Positions 1 through 8,299 of a stretch of DNA of 64,000 bases are shown piece after piece. A program made the position numbers and the translations under genes. The notes below the pieces were generated by a model. It saw only the letters and a list, made by a program, of their open reading frames with translations, ran no database searches and was not told where the DNA came from. Location of the stretch: positions 620,001 to 684,000 of the forward strand of contig NZ_CP020880.1 in NCBI RefSeq assembly GCF_002157855.1, in the 5' to 3' direction. Within the stretch, counting starts at the first letter, position 1. Each line of letters begins with the position of its first letter. Source of the stretch: Sutcliffiella horikoshii. GTDB lineage: Bacteria; Bacillota; Bacilli; Bacillales; Bacillaceae_I.

Positions 1-345
1 TCCGCTTACTACTTTCCTGCTCAAGTTGGTATAAAATTTGAGGTTCCTGATCTTCAAAAAGAGACCCCAAAATCTGCTGCTGAAATCAGCGAGACTTACA
101 AAACAGTAAGTCAGCGCTTTACACAAGCATTTTCTGAACAAATTACAGATGAAACGATGAATAAAATGGTCAATTTATTTGGTGGAGACATGCCACTTCA
201 GGCTGTTTTTCGTCTGCTTATCCAACATCAGGCACATCACCGCGGTCAATTGACGGTCCTTATGAGACAGGCAGACTTGAAAGTTCCTGGAGTGTATGGT
301 CCTAGTAAAGAAGAATGGGAAGCGATGAATGCTCAAAAGAGCTGA
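1..345 (+). CDS. DinB family protein, C-terminal part
   Basis: The frame is open from the first base, so this is the last 114 codons of a gene that starts outside the window. The motif HQAHHRGQ is the C-terminal metal-ligand helix of the DinB/YfiT four-helix bundle; the two histidines after HQA are the expected ligands. Members are damage-inducible proteins or putative metal-dependent thiol transferases, and the precise reaction cannot be told. A terminator follows. Confidence 0.8.
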   Translation, partial: SAYYFPAQVGIKFEVPDLQKETPKSAAEISETYKTVSQRFTQAFSEQITDETMNKMVNLFGGDMPLQAVFRLLIQHQAHHRGQLTVLMRQADLKVPGVYGPSKEEWEAMNAQKS

Positions 346-352
346 TATTAAC

Positions 353-380
353 AAAAAAGCCGGCGCCTGCCGGTTTTTTT
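353..380 (+). terminator. Rho-independent terminator after DinB gene
   Basis: A GC-rich stem (GCCGGC / GCCGGT with a short loop) is followed by a run of seven T and preceded by an A run. Confidence 0.85.
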
Positions 381-457
381 ATTTGTATAAAGGGTTTGTT
401 TACAGGTTAGCGAAGTTAATAAGGAACAGGAACAACAAGGATAATGGAGGAGATAAA

Positions 458-1147
458 ATGAAGGTTATTGGTCTTATTGGCGGAATGAGTTGGGAATCTT
501 CTGTGGAGTATTATCGGATAATCAATCAAGAGGTTAAGAGAAGATTGGGGGGATTACATTCAGCGAAATGTCTATTATACAGTGTCGATTTTCATGAAAT
601 AGAACGGTACCAATCAGGAGGCGCCTGGGATAAGGCCGGGGAAGTGTTAGGTGATGCTGCGCGTTCTTTAGAAATGGGGGGAGCGGACTTTATTGTCATT
701 TGTACCAATACGATGCACAAAGTTGTAAATGAGATCCAATCAAAAATAACTATCCCCCTATTGCATATAGCAGATGCAACCGCAGCACAAATTAAAGAGA
801 AAGGAATTAATTCGGTTGGATTACTAGGCACAAGGTATACAATGGAACAAGACTTTTATAAATCACGTTTGGAGATGAACGGCATAAAAGTTATTGTACC
901 AAGTGAACAGGAAAGAGAGATTATAAACAAAGTCATTTATGAAGAGTTATGTTTGGGTAAGATTCAAGAAAAATCAAGAGATTACTATAAAAAAGTTATC
1001 CATGGCTTAATCGAATCTGGTGCCAAAGGGATTATCTTAGGCTGTACCGAAATTGGATTATTGGTAAAACCGGGGGATTCAGATGTTCCTCTATTTGACA
1101 CGGCTTACATCCATGCTTTGGAAGCGGTGAATATGTCATTAGAATGA
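458..1147 (+). CDS. Aspartate/glutamate racemase family protein
   Basis: The 229-residue protein opens with the Rossmann-like motif IGLIGGMSWES, typical of cofactor-independent Asp/Glu racemases of the RacX/YgeA type. Two catalytic cysteines are visible, in CTNTMH near residue 82 and LGCTE near residue 196. It should interconvert L and D forms of an acidic or other amino acid by two-base chemistry; the substrate cannot be assigned. The ATG is chosen because it follows a strong GGAGGAG ribosome binding site; an in-frame upstream start at 329 would read through the preceding terminator. The ASCH gene follows 19 bp downstream and is probably co-transcribed. Confidence 0.85.
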   Translation: MKVIGLIGGMSWESSVEYYRIINQEVKRRLGGLHSAKCLLYSVDFHEIERYQSGGAWDKAGEVLGDAARSLEMGGADFIVICTNTMHKVVNEIQSKITIPLLHIADATAAQIKEKGINSVGLLGTRYTMEQDFYKSRLEMNGIKVIVPSEQEREIINKVIYEELCLGKIQEKSRDYYKKVIHGLIESGAKGIILGCTEIGLLVKPGDSDVPLFDTAYIHALEAVNMSLE

Positions 1148-1166
1148 GAAATTAGGGGTGGAAGAA

Positions 1167-1553
1167 ATGAAAAAAATGACGTTATGGGGAAGAGATGAAC
1201 ATGACGATAGATTGGTTTTAGAAGTCATTAGAGGAAAGAAAACTGCAACATGTACACCAAAAGTTTGGTATTATGATTCCCCAGAAGAACCACCCACAGA
1301 AGTAGGTGATTACGTAGCGGTATATGATCAACAGGGGAAACACAGGTGTACCATCTTGATTACCGAAAATTATGAGATACGTTTTGGAGATGTGGACGAG
1401 AAGATTGCGAAAGCAGAAAACACTAATTCAATAGAGGAGTTTCGCAAAGACCACGTCGTTAGCTGGGAAGATGCGTTACGACAAGAGGGTAATGGATTAG
1501 ATGATAATACGGTTATTGTAGTAGAGCACTTTGAGTTAGTGGAGAAATTGTAG
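1167..1553 (+). CDS. ASCH domain protein
   Basis: The 128-residue protein has the ASCH (PUA-like) features LWGRDEHDDRLVLEVIRGKKTA near the N terminus, VGDYVAVYDQ in the middle and VVEHFEL at the end. ASCH proteins bind RNA or modified nucleosides, and some hydrolyse N4-acetylcytidine. The start follows AGGGGTGGAAG. The TAG stop shares its last base with the first G of a GGGACAGG repeat copy, so the repeat begins exactly at the stop codon. Confidence 0.75.
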   Translation: MKKMTLWGRDEHDDRLVLEVIRGKKTATCTPKVWYYDSPEEPPTEVGDYVAVYDQQGKHRCTILITENYEIRFGDVDEKIAKAENTNSIEEFRKDHVVSWEDALRQEGNGLDDNTVIVVEHFELVEKL

Positions 1554-1668
1554 GGACAGGAACCGTGACCCATTCTTGGTTCGTCAAGGCATTATTTATC
1601 ATGCTTTAGTTAAAGGGTAATAGGCACGAGATTAATGAAAAAGTGGGTCGTCGTGCCTGTCCCCTCAG
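1553..1668. repeat. Interspersed repeat doublet 1 (GGGACAGG / CCTGTCCC)
   Basis: The left arm at 1553-1575 reads GGGACAGGAACCGTGACCC and the right arm at 1643-1668 reads TGGGTCGTCGTGCCTGTCCC. They are inverted with the TGGGTC ends facing inwards. The left arm abuts the ASCH stop; the right arm lies 5 bp beyond the stop of the minus-strand gene at 1674. Confidence 0.85.
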
Positions 1669-1673
1669 CACCT

Positions 1674-1922
1674 CTAAACCATCAAATAGTCAAAGGAAAT
1701 ACCAAATAGAATGATCGCAGCACCCAAACTAAAGTGAACCTTTTTTTCATTTACTCTTGTCTTCTCTAGTAGTGTAAAGATGATAACAATTAGGCCAATA
1801 AAAATAACACTATTAATGAGATAAGGAATGTTCACAAAAAAGAGGTGATGGAAAGTTTGAACAAATCCAGAGATAATTCCAAAACTACACAAGAGAAGAG
1901 GGATTCTTAATTTCCAATACAT
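1674..1922 (-). CDS. Small three-helix membrane protein
   Basis: The 82-residue hydrophobic protein has about three membrane segments, starting in WKLRIPLLLCSFGIISGF and ending near the C terminus. I do not recognise the family. The ATG is placed after TTAGGTGAT; the longer reading frame would begin inside an interspersed repeat and start MPVPQ, a typical artefact of that repeat. The gene is flanked on both sides by repeat copies in inverted orientation, like a one-gene cassette. Confidence 0.6.
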   Translation of the reverse strand: MYWKLRIPLLLCSFGIISGFVQTFHHLFFVNIPYLINSVIFIGLIVIIFTLLEKTRVNEKKVHFSLGAAIILFGISFDYLMV

Positions 1923-1949
1923 ATTATCACCTAACTTTCTTGAGGCTTG

Positions 1950-1975
1950 GGGGACAGGCACCGCGACCCATTTTT
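1950..1975 (-). repeat. Interspersed repeat copy 2
   Basis: The plus strand reads GGGGACAGGCACCGCGACCC and then a T run. It lies between the stop of the 1974 lipoprotein gene, which it touches, and the start of the 1922 gene, both on the minus strand. Confidence 0.85.
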
Positions 1976-2414
1976 ATTCCTCTACGCCTCCTGAAATCGA
2001 CAGAAAAGACGCCTCATTTCCATTTTGAAAAAGCTTAACTTTATCATATTCTTTGTTAAGATTTACTTTATAAAAGAGGCTATAATCCGATGACGAATCT
2101 GAAAAATCAGTTGTTTCTTCACTCTTATACATTAACTTTAGAATGTCCTCTTCGCTATCTACGTCAAAACCAGTGAAAGTTTCGGCTTTCTCACCTTGAA
2201 CTATATTTTCTCCATTTAGGTAAACTACCATGGAGTCATTCTCTTCATCAAAATACAGATGAGCTCCGTTTTCCTTTTTCACACTCTGAAAATATGACTG
2301 TGTTTCCTCGCTTAAATCCTCTTCACTTAACTCTGAATAGGTCAAAGAAGAAGAATTATTATTACATCCAGTCAAAACCAAGGTGCCAAACAGTAAAAGT
2401 CGTAGTTTATTCAA
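1974..2414 (-). CDS. Small lipoprotein, unknown function
   Basis: The 146-residue protein has a type II signal peptide: MNKLRLLLFGTLVLTGC with lipobox LTGC, so it should be lipid-anchored outside the membrane. The mature part is acidic and serine-rich. I recognise no domain. The start is TTG, about 9 bases after a GGGGGAA ribosome binding site. The stop codon touches an interspersed repeat. Confidence 0.65.
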   Translation of the reverse strand: MNKLRLLLFGTLVLTGCNNNSSSLTYSELSEEDLSEETQSYFQSVKKENGAHLYFDEENDSMVVYLNGENIVQGEKAETFTGFDVDSEEDILKLMYKSEETTDFSDSSSDYSLFYKVNLNKEYDKVKLFQNGNEASFLSISGGVEE

Positions 2415-2512
2415 CGTGTTATTCCCCCAGTCCCCAAAAATCCATACACCAATATATTAACATAAAATCCCATGAAATCTTTATGTAAAACTAAGCCCTT
2501 GCTAATAAAAAT

Positions 2513-2535
2513 AGGTCACCGTGCCTGTCCACTCG
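2513..2535 (+). repeat. Interspersed repeat copy 3
   Basis: The plus strand reads GGTCACCGTGCCTGTCCAC, a slightly degenerate single copy about 85 bp upstream of the metallo-hydrolase start. Confidence 0.75.
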
Positions 2536-2618
2536 ACTCCACTTCCACTAAAAAAATGTTTACCCTTCATCCCCTTAACAAATACTATCCAAGTACATAA
2601 AGAATAGGAGTGTTTAAG

Positions 2619-3455
2619 ATGTCTCAAGATATGAACTATAGCGATGACAACAAATTTATCCCAGTGACCTCCATCGCCTCACATAGTGGGAAACATGTCA
2701 CCTTGGATTTGTATTACTATACGAACCAAGTGGTGAATATTTGCATCTATGGAAACTCGGAGGGCTGGGTGCTGATTGATACAGGCATGCCGAAGTCTGC
2801 CGGAGAGATTCTTTCTGTGGTGGAGAACTATTTAGGAAAAGGTGCCCGCCCGAAAGCAATCATCTTAACGCACGGTCATTTCGATCATGTTGGGGCATCG
2901 GTGGAGTTGGTGCGGCATTGGGGAGTTCCGGTGTATGCGCATGAGCTGGAGCTTCCTTACCTGACCGGCAAAAGCGATTATCCTGAGCCGGACCCGAGTG
3001 TAGAAGGTGGACTCGTTGCGAAAGTGTCCTCCTATTTTCCCAACGAATCAACGGATCTTAGCGGACATATCCAGGCGCTGCCTGCGGATGGGACTGTACC
3101 GGGTATGGAGGGTTGGCGCTGGGTTCACACGCCAGGTCACTCGCCCGGGCACGTCTCCCTGTTCCGCGAGTCAGACCACATCCTCATCGCAGGGGATGCC
3201 TTTGTCACGGTGAGGCAGGACTCGCTCTATAAAGTGCTTGTGCAGCAACAGGAAGTATGCGGGCCGCCCAGGTATTTTACAACGGATTGGCACGCGGCAT
3301 TGGAATCGGTGAAAAAATTAGAATCATTAAATCCGCAAGTTGCTGTCACTGGTCATGGACCTGCTATGGAAGGGGAAGAGTTGGCCAATGGACTCACAAA
3401 ACTTGTACAAGACTTTGAATCAGTCGCCATCCCGGACTATGGAAAATATGTATAA
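2619..3455 (+). CDS. MBL-fold metallo-hydrolase
   Basis: The 278-residue protein has the zinc signature THGHFDHVG near residue 88, HTPGHSPGH near 175, a GDAF Asp ligand and a C-terminal TGHG histidine. These are the binuclear-metal ligands of the metallo-beta-lactamase fold. It resembles glyoxalase II-like or lactonase-like hydrolases, not true beta-lactamases; the substrate is unknown. The ATG follows AGGAG at good spacing. It lies 15 bp before the zinc alcohol dehydrogenase gene, so the two probably form an operon, perhaps oxidising an alcohol or aldehyde and hydrolysing a thioester or lactone product. Confidence 0.85.
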   Translation: MSQDMNYSDDNKFIPVTSIASHSGKHVTLDLYYYTNQVVNICIYGNSEGWVLIDTGMPKSAGEILSVVENYLGKGARPKAIILTHGHFDHVGASVELVRHWGVPVYAHELELPYLTGKSDYPEPDPSVEGGLVAKVSSYFPNESTDLSGHIQALPADGTVPGMEGWRWVHTPGHSPGHVSLFRESDHILIAGDAFVTVRQDSLYKVLVQQQEVCGPPRYFTTDWHAALESVKKLESLNPQVAVTGHGPAMEGEELANGLTKLVQDFESVAIPDYGKYV

Positions 3456-3470
3456 CAAAAGGAGAACATC

Positions 3471-4604
3471 ATGAAAGCAGTCACTTACCAAGGGAAAAAC
3501 ACAGTAGTCGTAAAAACAGTAGAAGCCCCGAAAATTCAAGACCGTGAAGACGTGATTATTAGGATAACGTCCACGGCCATCTGTGGATCAGATTTGCACC
3601 TGTATCAAGGGAACTTTCCGTTGCCAATCGGCTATATTATCGGGCACGAACCGATGGGGATTGTGGAGGAAGTGGGCCCGGATGTGACAAAGGTGAAAAA
3701 GGGCGACCGCGTTGTCATCCCATTTACCGTCGCGTGCGGGAGATGCCATTATTGCGAACAAGAGTTGGAAAGCCAATGTGATAACTCTAATCCGCACTAT
3801 GACTCTGGAGGCTATTTCGGCTATTCCGAGAAATTCGGAAATCACCCAGGAGGACAAGCAGAATACCTGCGGGTGCCGTTTGGCAACTTTACCCCATTCC
3901 TGATCCCGGAGGACTGTGAGCTGGAGGATGAATCACTCCTCCTTTTATCGGACGTTTTGCCAACTGCCTACTGGAGCGTGGTGAATGCAGGTGTGAAAGA
4001 GGGAGACACGGTCATTGTCCTAGGCTGTGGACCAGTAGGACTCATGGCTCAGCAATTTGCCTGGCAACAAGGCGCCAAACGAGTCATCGCCGTTGATTAT
4101 ATCGGCAACAGGCTCCAGCATTCCAAGCAACACATGCAAACAGAAGTCTTCGATTTCACCCAATACGACGACATGGGCGAAACCCTTAAGGAACTGACCA
4201 AAGGCGGAGCAGACGTTGTTATCGACTGTGTTGGGATGGACGGGAAAAAGTCTCCACTAGAGTGGGTGGAGCAAAAAATGAAACTCCAAGGCGGGACACT
4301 TGGACCGATTCAAATCGCAACCAAAGCGGTGAGAAAAGCAGGGACTCTGCAAATTACTGGTGTGTATGGTGGATTGTACAACATGTTCCCGCTAGGGCCG
4401 TTTTTCAGCCGGAACATCAATATCAGAATGGGGCAGGCGCCGGCGCGTCACTTTATGCCTCACCTATATGATCAAATTAAGAGTGGGAAGATTGATCCGA
4501 CTAAGATCATTACACATAAAATGTCGCTAGATGAAGCAGCACACGGATACGACATTTTTAACAAAAAAGAAGATGACTGTATTAAGGTGATTTTGAAGCC
4601 TTGA
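3471..4604 (+). CDS. Zinc-dependent alcohol dehydrogenase (glutathione-independent formaldehyde dehydrogenase-like)
   Basis: The 377-residue medium-chain dehydrogenase has the catalytic-zinc motif CGSDLHLYQG near residue 38 and GHEPMG near 60, and a structural-zinc loop CGRCHYCEQELESQC near 88-102. A GxGxxG nucleotide site, GCGPVGLMAQ, lies near 185. The DCVGMDG segment and long C-terminal half match the formaldehyde dehydrogenase/threonine dehydrogenase-like branch. It oxidises an alcohol with NAD(P)+; the substrate is not determinable. It follows the MBL hydrolase with a clear AGGAGAA ribosome binding site. Confidence 0.88.
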   Translation: MKAVTYQGKNTVVVKTVEAPKIQDREDVIIRITSTAICGSDLHLYQGNFPLPIGYIIGHEPMGIVEEVGPDVTKVKKGDRVVIPFTVACGRCHYCEQELESQCDNSNPHYDSGGYFGYSEKFGNHPGGQAEYLRVPFGNFTPFLIPEDCELEDESLLLLSDVLPTAYWSVVNAGVKEGDTVIVLGCGPVGLMAQQFAWQQGAKRVIAVDYIGNRLQHSKQHMQTEVFDFTQYDDMGETLKELTKGGADVVIDCVGMDGKKSPLEWVEQKMKLQGGTLGPIQIATKAVRKAGTLQITGVYGGLYNMFPLGPFFSRNINIRMGQAPARHFMPHLYDQIKSGKIDPTKIITHKMSLDEAAHGYDIFNKKEDDCIKVILKP

Positions 4605-4626
4605 TTATTTTCGGTAAAGGTGAAGT

Positions 4627-4661
4627 GGGTTGAGGGGAGAGGTTCCTTGACCCATTTTTTT
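4627..4661 (-). repeat. Interspersed repeat copy 4 (degenerate)
   Basis: The plus strand reads GAGGGGAGAGGTTCCTTGAC followed by CCA and a T run, 23 bp after the dehydrogenase stop. It has a GGTTCC instead of GGCACC centre. Confidence 0.7.
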
Positions 4662-4758
4662 GTTATCTGTGTGGTAGTATAGGTAGGTTCTTCTTACGAA
4701 TCATCGAAAAATGCACTTTTTTTCGAAAAAATAGCCATTTTTGGTAAGGAATTTTAGG

Positions 4759-4841
4759 TTCGGACAACTTTTCACAGGTTGAATTTTTGGTTCGGTCAAC
4801 TTTGGAAAAACTTCGGTCAAAATTGCGAAATCTTCGGACAT
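4759..4841 (-). repeat. Keyword array A: TTCGGTCAA at 21/32 bp spacing
   Basis: The 9-mer TTCGG(T/A)CAA begins at 4759, 4791 and 4812, with TTCGGACAT at 4833, giving intervals of 32, 21 and 21 bp. The spacer sequence is not repeated. Read on the minus strand the keyword is TTGACCGAA/TTGTCCGAA, the same as array B. The array occupies the 570 bp gap between the dehydrogenase and PadR genes, which holds no other gene. Confidence 0.8.
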
Positions 4842-5056
4842 TTACCTAAAAGGCATGCAAGTGACCACATAGATTACCTTTATTTCATCTATCACTCTGT
4901 TATTTTGAAATAACAAAAATTAAACAAACGTTGGTATAACCGAAAATTCATCTTTTAAATAATTGATTTTAAATCCATTCGTCAAAGCTCAACCATTTTT
5001 GCAATCTATACTAAAATAACATTCGTCAATCCATTCAAACAACTCCTTTCAAAACT

Positions 5057-5083
5057 GGGCCACCGTGCCTGTCTCCTCAACCC
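5057..5083 (+). repeat. Interspersed repeat copy 5
   Basis: The plus strand reads GGGCCACCGTGCCTGTCTCC followed by TCAACCC, ending 11 bp before the -35 box of the PadR gene. Confidence 0.8.
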
Positions 5084-5093
5084 AAAAAACCCC

Positions 5094-5152
5094 TTGCACA
5101 ATTATGTCACACCGTGATATAGTCAAACTACGACATATGTCACAACGCGACA
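5094..5152 (+). promoter_or_regulatory. PadR gene promoter with duplicated operator
   Basis: A -35 TTGCAC (5094-5099) and -10 TATAGT (5118-5123) are separated by 18 bp. Two near-identical 17-mers, TATGTCACACCGTGATA at 5103 and TATGTCACAACGCGACA at 5136, lie 33 bp apart. The first sits inside the promoter. They are probable autoregulatory PadR sites. Confidence 0.7.
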
Positions 5153-5177
5153 CACTCGAAGAACAGAGGTGACCACA

Positions 5178-5507
5178 TTGGATTTATCCAAAATTATAAA
5201 AAAGTACATACCCATGACAGAAACGGCGTTCTATATTTTGTTGTCATTGACAGAGCCGCGACATGGCTATGGCATTATCAAGCATGTTGAGGAAATCTCG
5301 TCCGGCCGAATCCGTTTAGGATCTGGAACCATCTATGGAACGCTGACAAAAATGCAAAAGGACGGCGTCATCACCGTATTTGCAGATGCCGAGCGAAAGA
5401 CGGTGTACGAAATCACCGATAGCGGAAAAGAGCTGATCACAGCAGAAATAGAGAGGCTAAAGGAGCTTCACGGAAACGCATTGAAGTACGAGGGGGAATT
5501 CCTATGA
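5178..5507 (+). CDS. PadR family transcriptional regulator
   Basis: The 109-residue protein is a PadR winged helix: TETAFYILLSLTEPRHGYGI, then LGSGTIYGTLTKMQKDGVI as the recognition helix and wing, and YEITDSGKE. PadR proteins usually repress their own operon, and paired direct repeats in the promoter fit this. The TTG start follows AGAGGTG; an upstream in-frame GTG overlaps that site. The stop overlaps the start of the DUF2812 gene by 4 bp, so the two are translationally coupled. Confidence 0.88.
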   Translation: MDLSKIIKKYIPMTETAFYILLSLTEPRHGYGIIKHVEEISSGRIRLGSGTIYGTLTKMQKDGVITVFADAERKTVYEITDSGKELITAEIERLKELHGNALKYEGEFL

Positions 5508-6697
5508 AATCAATCATTAAACCACTATGGAGTTATGATGTGCAAAAAACAGAACAATGGCTCACCGACCAAGCGAAGGAAGGTTATCACCTAAAAGAAC
5601 TGCGCCGCTTCAAACGACGCTTCACATTCGAAAAGTCCCTACCCAAAGACGTTACCTACCGAATCGGTTATGACAAAATAAAACCCGCAACCCTGTCCAA
5701 CACCATGCGCAACGACGGCTGGGAAAAAGTGACAAAAACCGGCAAGTGGTATGTCATCGCAAACGAGAGACCAGAGGGAAAAGTGACCACTTCCACTAGT
5801 CGCGACGCCATCATCAAACGAAACAACTTTATTTTTTACGGATTCATGGCTATACTCATCTACATAACAGGTGCAATGCTGATGAACCTCGCCCTCTTTA
5901 CAACAATCTATTTCGCAAGCAACGGAAATGTGGAAAGAGTGGAAAGTCCTTTTTGGATCATCACCTACATTGGCTCAGCGCTAGCAACCGCCTTCTACTT
6001 TTTCATGATCTACTCCGTCTGGAAAATAAAGAGGGCAAACAAAGCACTATCACAAGAGAGTCAAACAACCTATGCCCCACACCACACCCTAGAAAAGAAA
6101 AACCTTACCAAAGCAGAAGAAAAACAACTAAAACGGGAGGGATTGATCATCAAACGCCGTAAGTTCGGTTGGATGTACTCGCCGGACAAACTTGAAAAAT
6201 GGCTAGAGCAACAAGCTACTGAAGGAAACCGCCTTCACCGCGTCAACAAACTAGGCACCACATTCTATTTTAGAAAAGGCGAACCGCAACACATCAAATA
6301 CAGTGCCGACTATCAAAACCTCTCGAACGATACCTATTTCGAGATTCATAGACAAGCAGGTTGGAAGGATATATTCAGCTCCAAGGGTGCCATCCAAAAA
6401 TGGACCATCTGGAGCAAGGAATATGAAGAAGGCGAAACACCACCAGCCTTATACAGCGACAAAACACACAAGCTCAAACAGGCAAAGAAAGTCGCCCTTT
6501 CCTATACCGTTCTATTCCTGCCATTGGTGCTAATGTACCTCTTCATTGCCAGTATGAACATTAGCTACATGTTCCGAAAAGAAGAGGCCTGGACCTTACA
6601 TGATACAAATACCATTATGTTTTTCATCTGTATCCTCGTGTTTGGAACATTCATCACGAAGACTTGGATGTATTATATGAGGTTGAGGAGAGCTTGA
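5504..6697 (+). CDS. DUF2812 membrane protein, two domain copies
   Basis: The 397-residue protein carries two DUF2812-like domains, at about 1-90 (LWSYDVQKTEQWLTDQAKEG) and about 215-310 (YSPDKLEKWLEQQATEGN). Each has the pattern of a WL..QA.EG helix followed by F.F...P....Y. Two membrane pairs follow, at about 110-175 and 325-390. DUF2812 proteins commonly sit with a PadR regulator as here, and their molecular role is not established. The doubled domain suggests an internal duplication. Confidence 0.8.
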   Translation: MKSIIKPLWSYDVQKTEQWLTDQAKEGYHLKELRRFKRRFTFEKSLPKDVTYRIGYDKIKPATLSNTMRNDGWEKVTKTGKWYVIANERPEGKVTTSTSRDAIIKRNNFIFYGFMAILIYITGAMLMNLALFTTIYFASNGNVERVESPFWIITYIGSALATAFYFFMIYSVWKIKRANKALSQESQTTYAPHHTLEKKNLTKAEEKQLKREGLIIKRRKFGWMYSPDKLEKWLEQQATEGNRLHRVNKLGTTFYFRKGEPQHIKYSADYQNLSNDTYFEIHRQAGWKDIFSSKGAIQKWTIWSKEYEEGETPPALYSDKTHKLKQAKKVALSYTVLFLPLVLMYLFIASMNISYMFRKEEAWTLHDTNTIMFFICILVFGTFITKTWMYYMRLRRA

Positions 6698-6712
6698 AAA
6701 TAGAGGAAGAAA

Positions 6713-6755
6713 AAATGGCCATTAGAACCCACACGGTTTTAATGGTCATTTTAAT
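6713..6755. terminator. Terminator between convergent genes
   Basis: The arms ATGGCCATTA and TAATGGTCAT are separated by 17 bases and followed by TTTTAATA. It can serve the DUF2812 operon and possibly the opposing gene. Confidence 0.65.
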
Positions 6756-6760
6756 AGGTG

Positions 6761-6946
6761 CTATTCCTTTTTCATGATCCCTGCTGCCTGAAGCTTCGCC
6801 AATAACTCGTTAAAATCTGCGACTAACTCAGGTAGGGTGGTTGCCGTAGAGTTTGCTTGGTGCTCAATTTGAAAACTAACCTCATCTGGTACGATTTTAA
6901 CTAGGGTACCCAAACCTGGTATCAACTTTTTCGCCTCGTGTGCCAT
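6761..6946 (-). CDS. Small soluble protein, unknown
   Basis: The 61-residue protein has a good GGAGGAG ribosome binding site before its ATG. It has no membrane segment or recognised domain; the C-terminal half is predicted helical (LPELVADFNELLAKLQAAG). It follows the XRE-membrane protein pair on the same strand by 21 bp, so it is likely the third gene of that operon. Confidence 0.6.
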   Translation of the reverse strand: MAHEAKKLIPGLGTLVKIVPDEVSFQIEHQANSTATTLPELVADFNELLAKLQAAGIMKKE

Positions 6947-6967
6947 CGTGGTCTCCTCCTTTTTTTA

Positions 6968-7456
6968 TCAAAATTCTTCACTGCTTTTTTCCGGTGTCAA
7001 TGCAAATATTATCCCAATGGTGTTTGGTGGAACGCTGGCAAGCAGGAACCACCAGTTGCCGGTAGTAATAGATAGGATTGCAAAACAAATAACGGACAAG
7101 GCAACAATGAAAATACCGAATTTGACTTTAGAGGGTTTCAACGGCTCTGACATATTCATATTGATGGACAAAATCATGCCTGTAAAGCCCCAACTCGTCA
7201 TATGAACAACCATAATGACAGCAAGAACGATGGCGGGACTTAATTCCATACCGAACATGATCAACGTAAATAATAAATAAATGGAAGCGAGCGTGAAGAA
7301 CCAAGAAATTCCCCGAGCCTTTTGCCAAATATGAGCATGCAGTTCATCCAAACCACGTTGCTTTTTGGCCATACGGCGTCCAAACCACCAAGCTATAATA
7401 CCTATCACAGCCCCCCCATATAATCCGACCAATCCACCAATTTGTACCTCCATCAT
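6968..7456 (-). CDS. Membrane protein paired with XRE regulator
   Basis: The 162-residue protein has about four membrane segments ([19 protein letters not shown], a [18 protein letters not shown] stretch, a helix near residue 80, and a C-terminal pair). The ATG overlaps the stop of the XRE gene, a common layout for a small HTH repressor with a multi-pass partner such as DUF2178-like proteins. The function is unknown. Confidence 0.75.
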   Translation of the reverse strand: MMEVQIGGLVGLYGGAVIGIIAWWFGRRMAKKQRGLDELHAHIWQKARGISWFFTLASIYLLFTLIMFGMELSPAIVLAVIMVVHMTSWGFTGMILSINMNMSEPLKPSKVKFGIFIVALSVICFAILSITTGNWWFLLASVPPNTIGIIFALTPEKSSEEF

Positions 7457-7659
7457 TCCTCTCCCCCTTCTTCTAAAATAAAGACCTCTTCAATGATGCA
7501 ATCGAATACCTTTGAAATGTTATATGCTAGTTCAAGTGATGGATTGTACTTTCCCGATTCAATCGCGATGATGGACTGTCTCGAGACGCCTACCTGTACA
7601 GCTAAGTCCTCTTGCGTCATCTTCGCAGCTTTGCGCAGATCTTTAATCCGATTTTTCAA
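7453..7659 (-). CDS. XRE-family HTH regulator (YozG/YgzD-like, short)
   Basis: The 68-residue protein is almost only a helix-turn-helix: [42 protein letters not shown]. Very short XRE repressors of this type pair with a membrane protein in Firmicutes. Three operator-like sites at 28 bp spacing lie just upstream, so autoregulation is likely. Confidence 0.88.
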   Translation of the reverse strand: MKNRIKDLRKAAKMTQEDLAVQVGVSRQSIIAIESGKYNPSLELAYNISKVFDCIIEEVFILEEGGEE

Positions 7660-7683
7660 CTTTTCTACACCTCAATTATTTTT

Positions 7684-7755
7684 GTAAAGCTAGCTTTACA
7701 ATCGGTTGTAAGTAAAGCGTACTTTACATTTGATTAAATGTCAAGGTCGCTTTAC
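7684..7755 (-). promoter_or_regulatory. Triple XRE operator
   Basis: Two 16-bp palindromes, GTAAAGCTAGCTTTAC (7684-7699) and GTAAAGCGTACTTTAC (7712-7727), and a degenerate third ending GGTCGCTTTAC (7740-7755) start exactly 28 bp apart. They occupy the promoter region of the XRE gene. Confidence 0.78.
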
Positions 7756-7781
7756 AAAATAGATGATTTAGAAAGAGCTGA

Positions 7782-7807
7782 GGGGACAGGTTCCTCGACC
7801 TACTTTT
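7782..7807 (-). repeat. Interspersed repeat copy 6
   Basis: The plus strand reads GGGGACAGGTTCCTCGACCT followed by ACTTTT, upstream of the XRE operator region. Confidence 0.8.
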
Positions 7808-7881
7808 CAGGAGAGATTAAGTTTATCAACCGATTTGTGAGGTTAAAATAAAGGCAAAAATGTATGAAGGTTTGATTAGCA

Positions 7882-8126
7882 ATGGAAGAAAGAATCAAGG
7901 AGCTAACACTCTTTTATTACTGTAATTAACATCGTGGGAAGAAAAGAATATAGGAGAAATGAGACGAAGTTGGAAAGGGTACGACTTTGATGCCTTAAAC
8001 CAATTAAGCGAACAGGACCTTCTCCGTGGAGGAACCCGTTCGAAATCCGTGTATCTAACAGAAGCGGGGATAGAAGAGGCAGAAAAATTAGTGAAAAAGT
8101 ATATTGGACAAATAGACAGCAACTAA
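7882..8126 (+). pseudogene. Decayed DUF6429-like gene
   Basis: A start region ATGGAAGAAAG encodes MEERIKELTL. After a one-base shift the frame continues LLL, an in-frame TAA, then LTSWEEKNIGEMRRSWKGYD and on to KYIGQIDSN with a proper stop. The combined product would be about 81 residues and matches the DUF6429 pattern (winged-helix-like, Y.FD.L..L...LL......SVYLT..G...A). One frameshift near 7910 and one nonsense codon near 7921 break it. A good terminator follows. Confidence 0.65.
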
Positions 8127-8132
8127 ACGGAA

Positions 8133-8170
8133 ACAGGGGCGGAGGAACTCACCACCGCCCCTGTCTTTAT
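8133..8170 (+). terminator. Terminator after the DUF6429 remnant
   Basis: The arms ACAGGGGCGG and CCGCCCCTGT form a perfect GC-rich stem followed by CTTTATG. Confidence 0.7.
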
Positions 8171-8180
8171 GTAAAATCTA

Positions 8181-8209
8181 TGGGCCGCCGTGCCTGTCCC
8201 TTAGCCCAT
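8181..8209 (+). repeat. Interspersed repeat copy 7
   Basis: The plus strand reads TGGGCCGCCGTGCCTGTCCC followed by TTAGCCCA. Confidence 0.85.
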
Positions 8210-8299
8210 TTCTTAAAAATACATTAGCATAAGTTTCCATTTTGATATACCATTAATACATAATATTTACAGATACATAGAATAAAAGGGGGCTTTACA

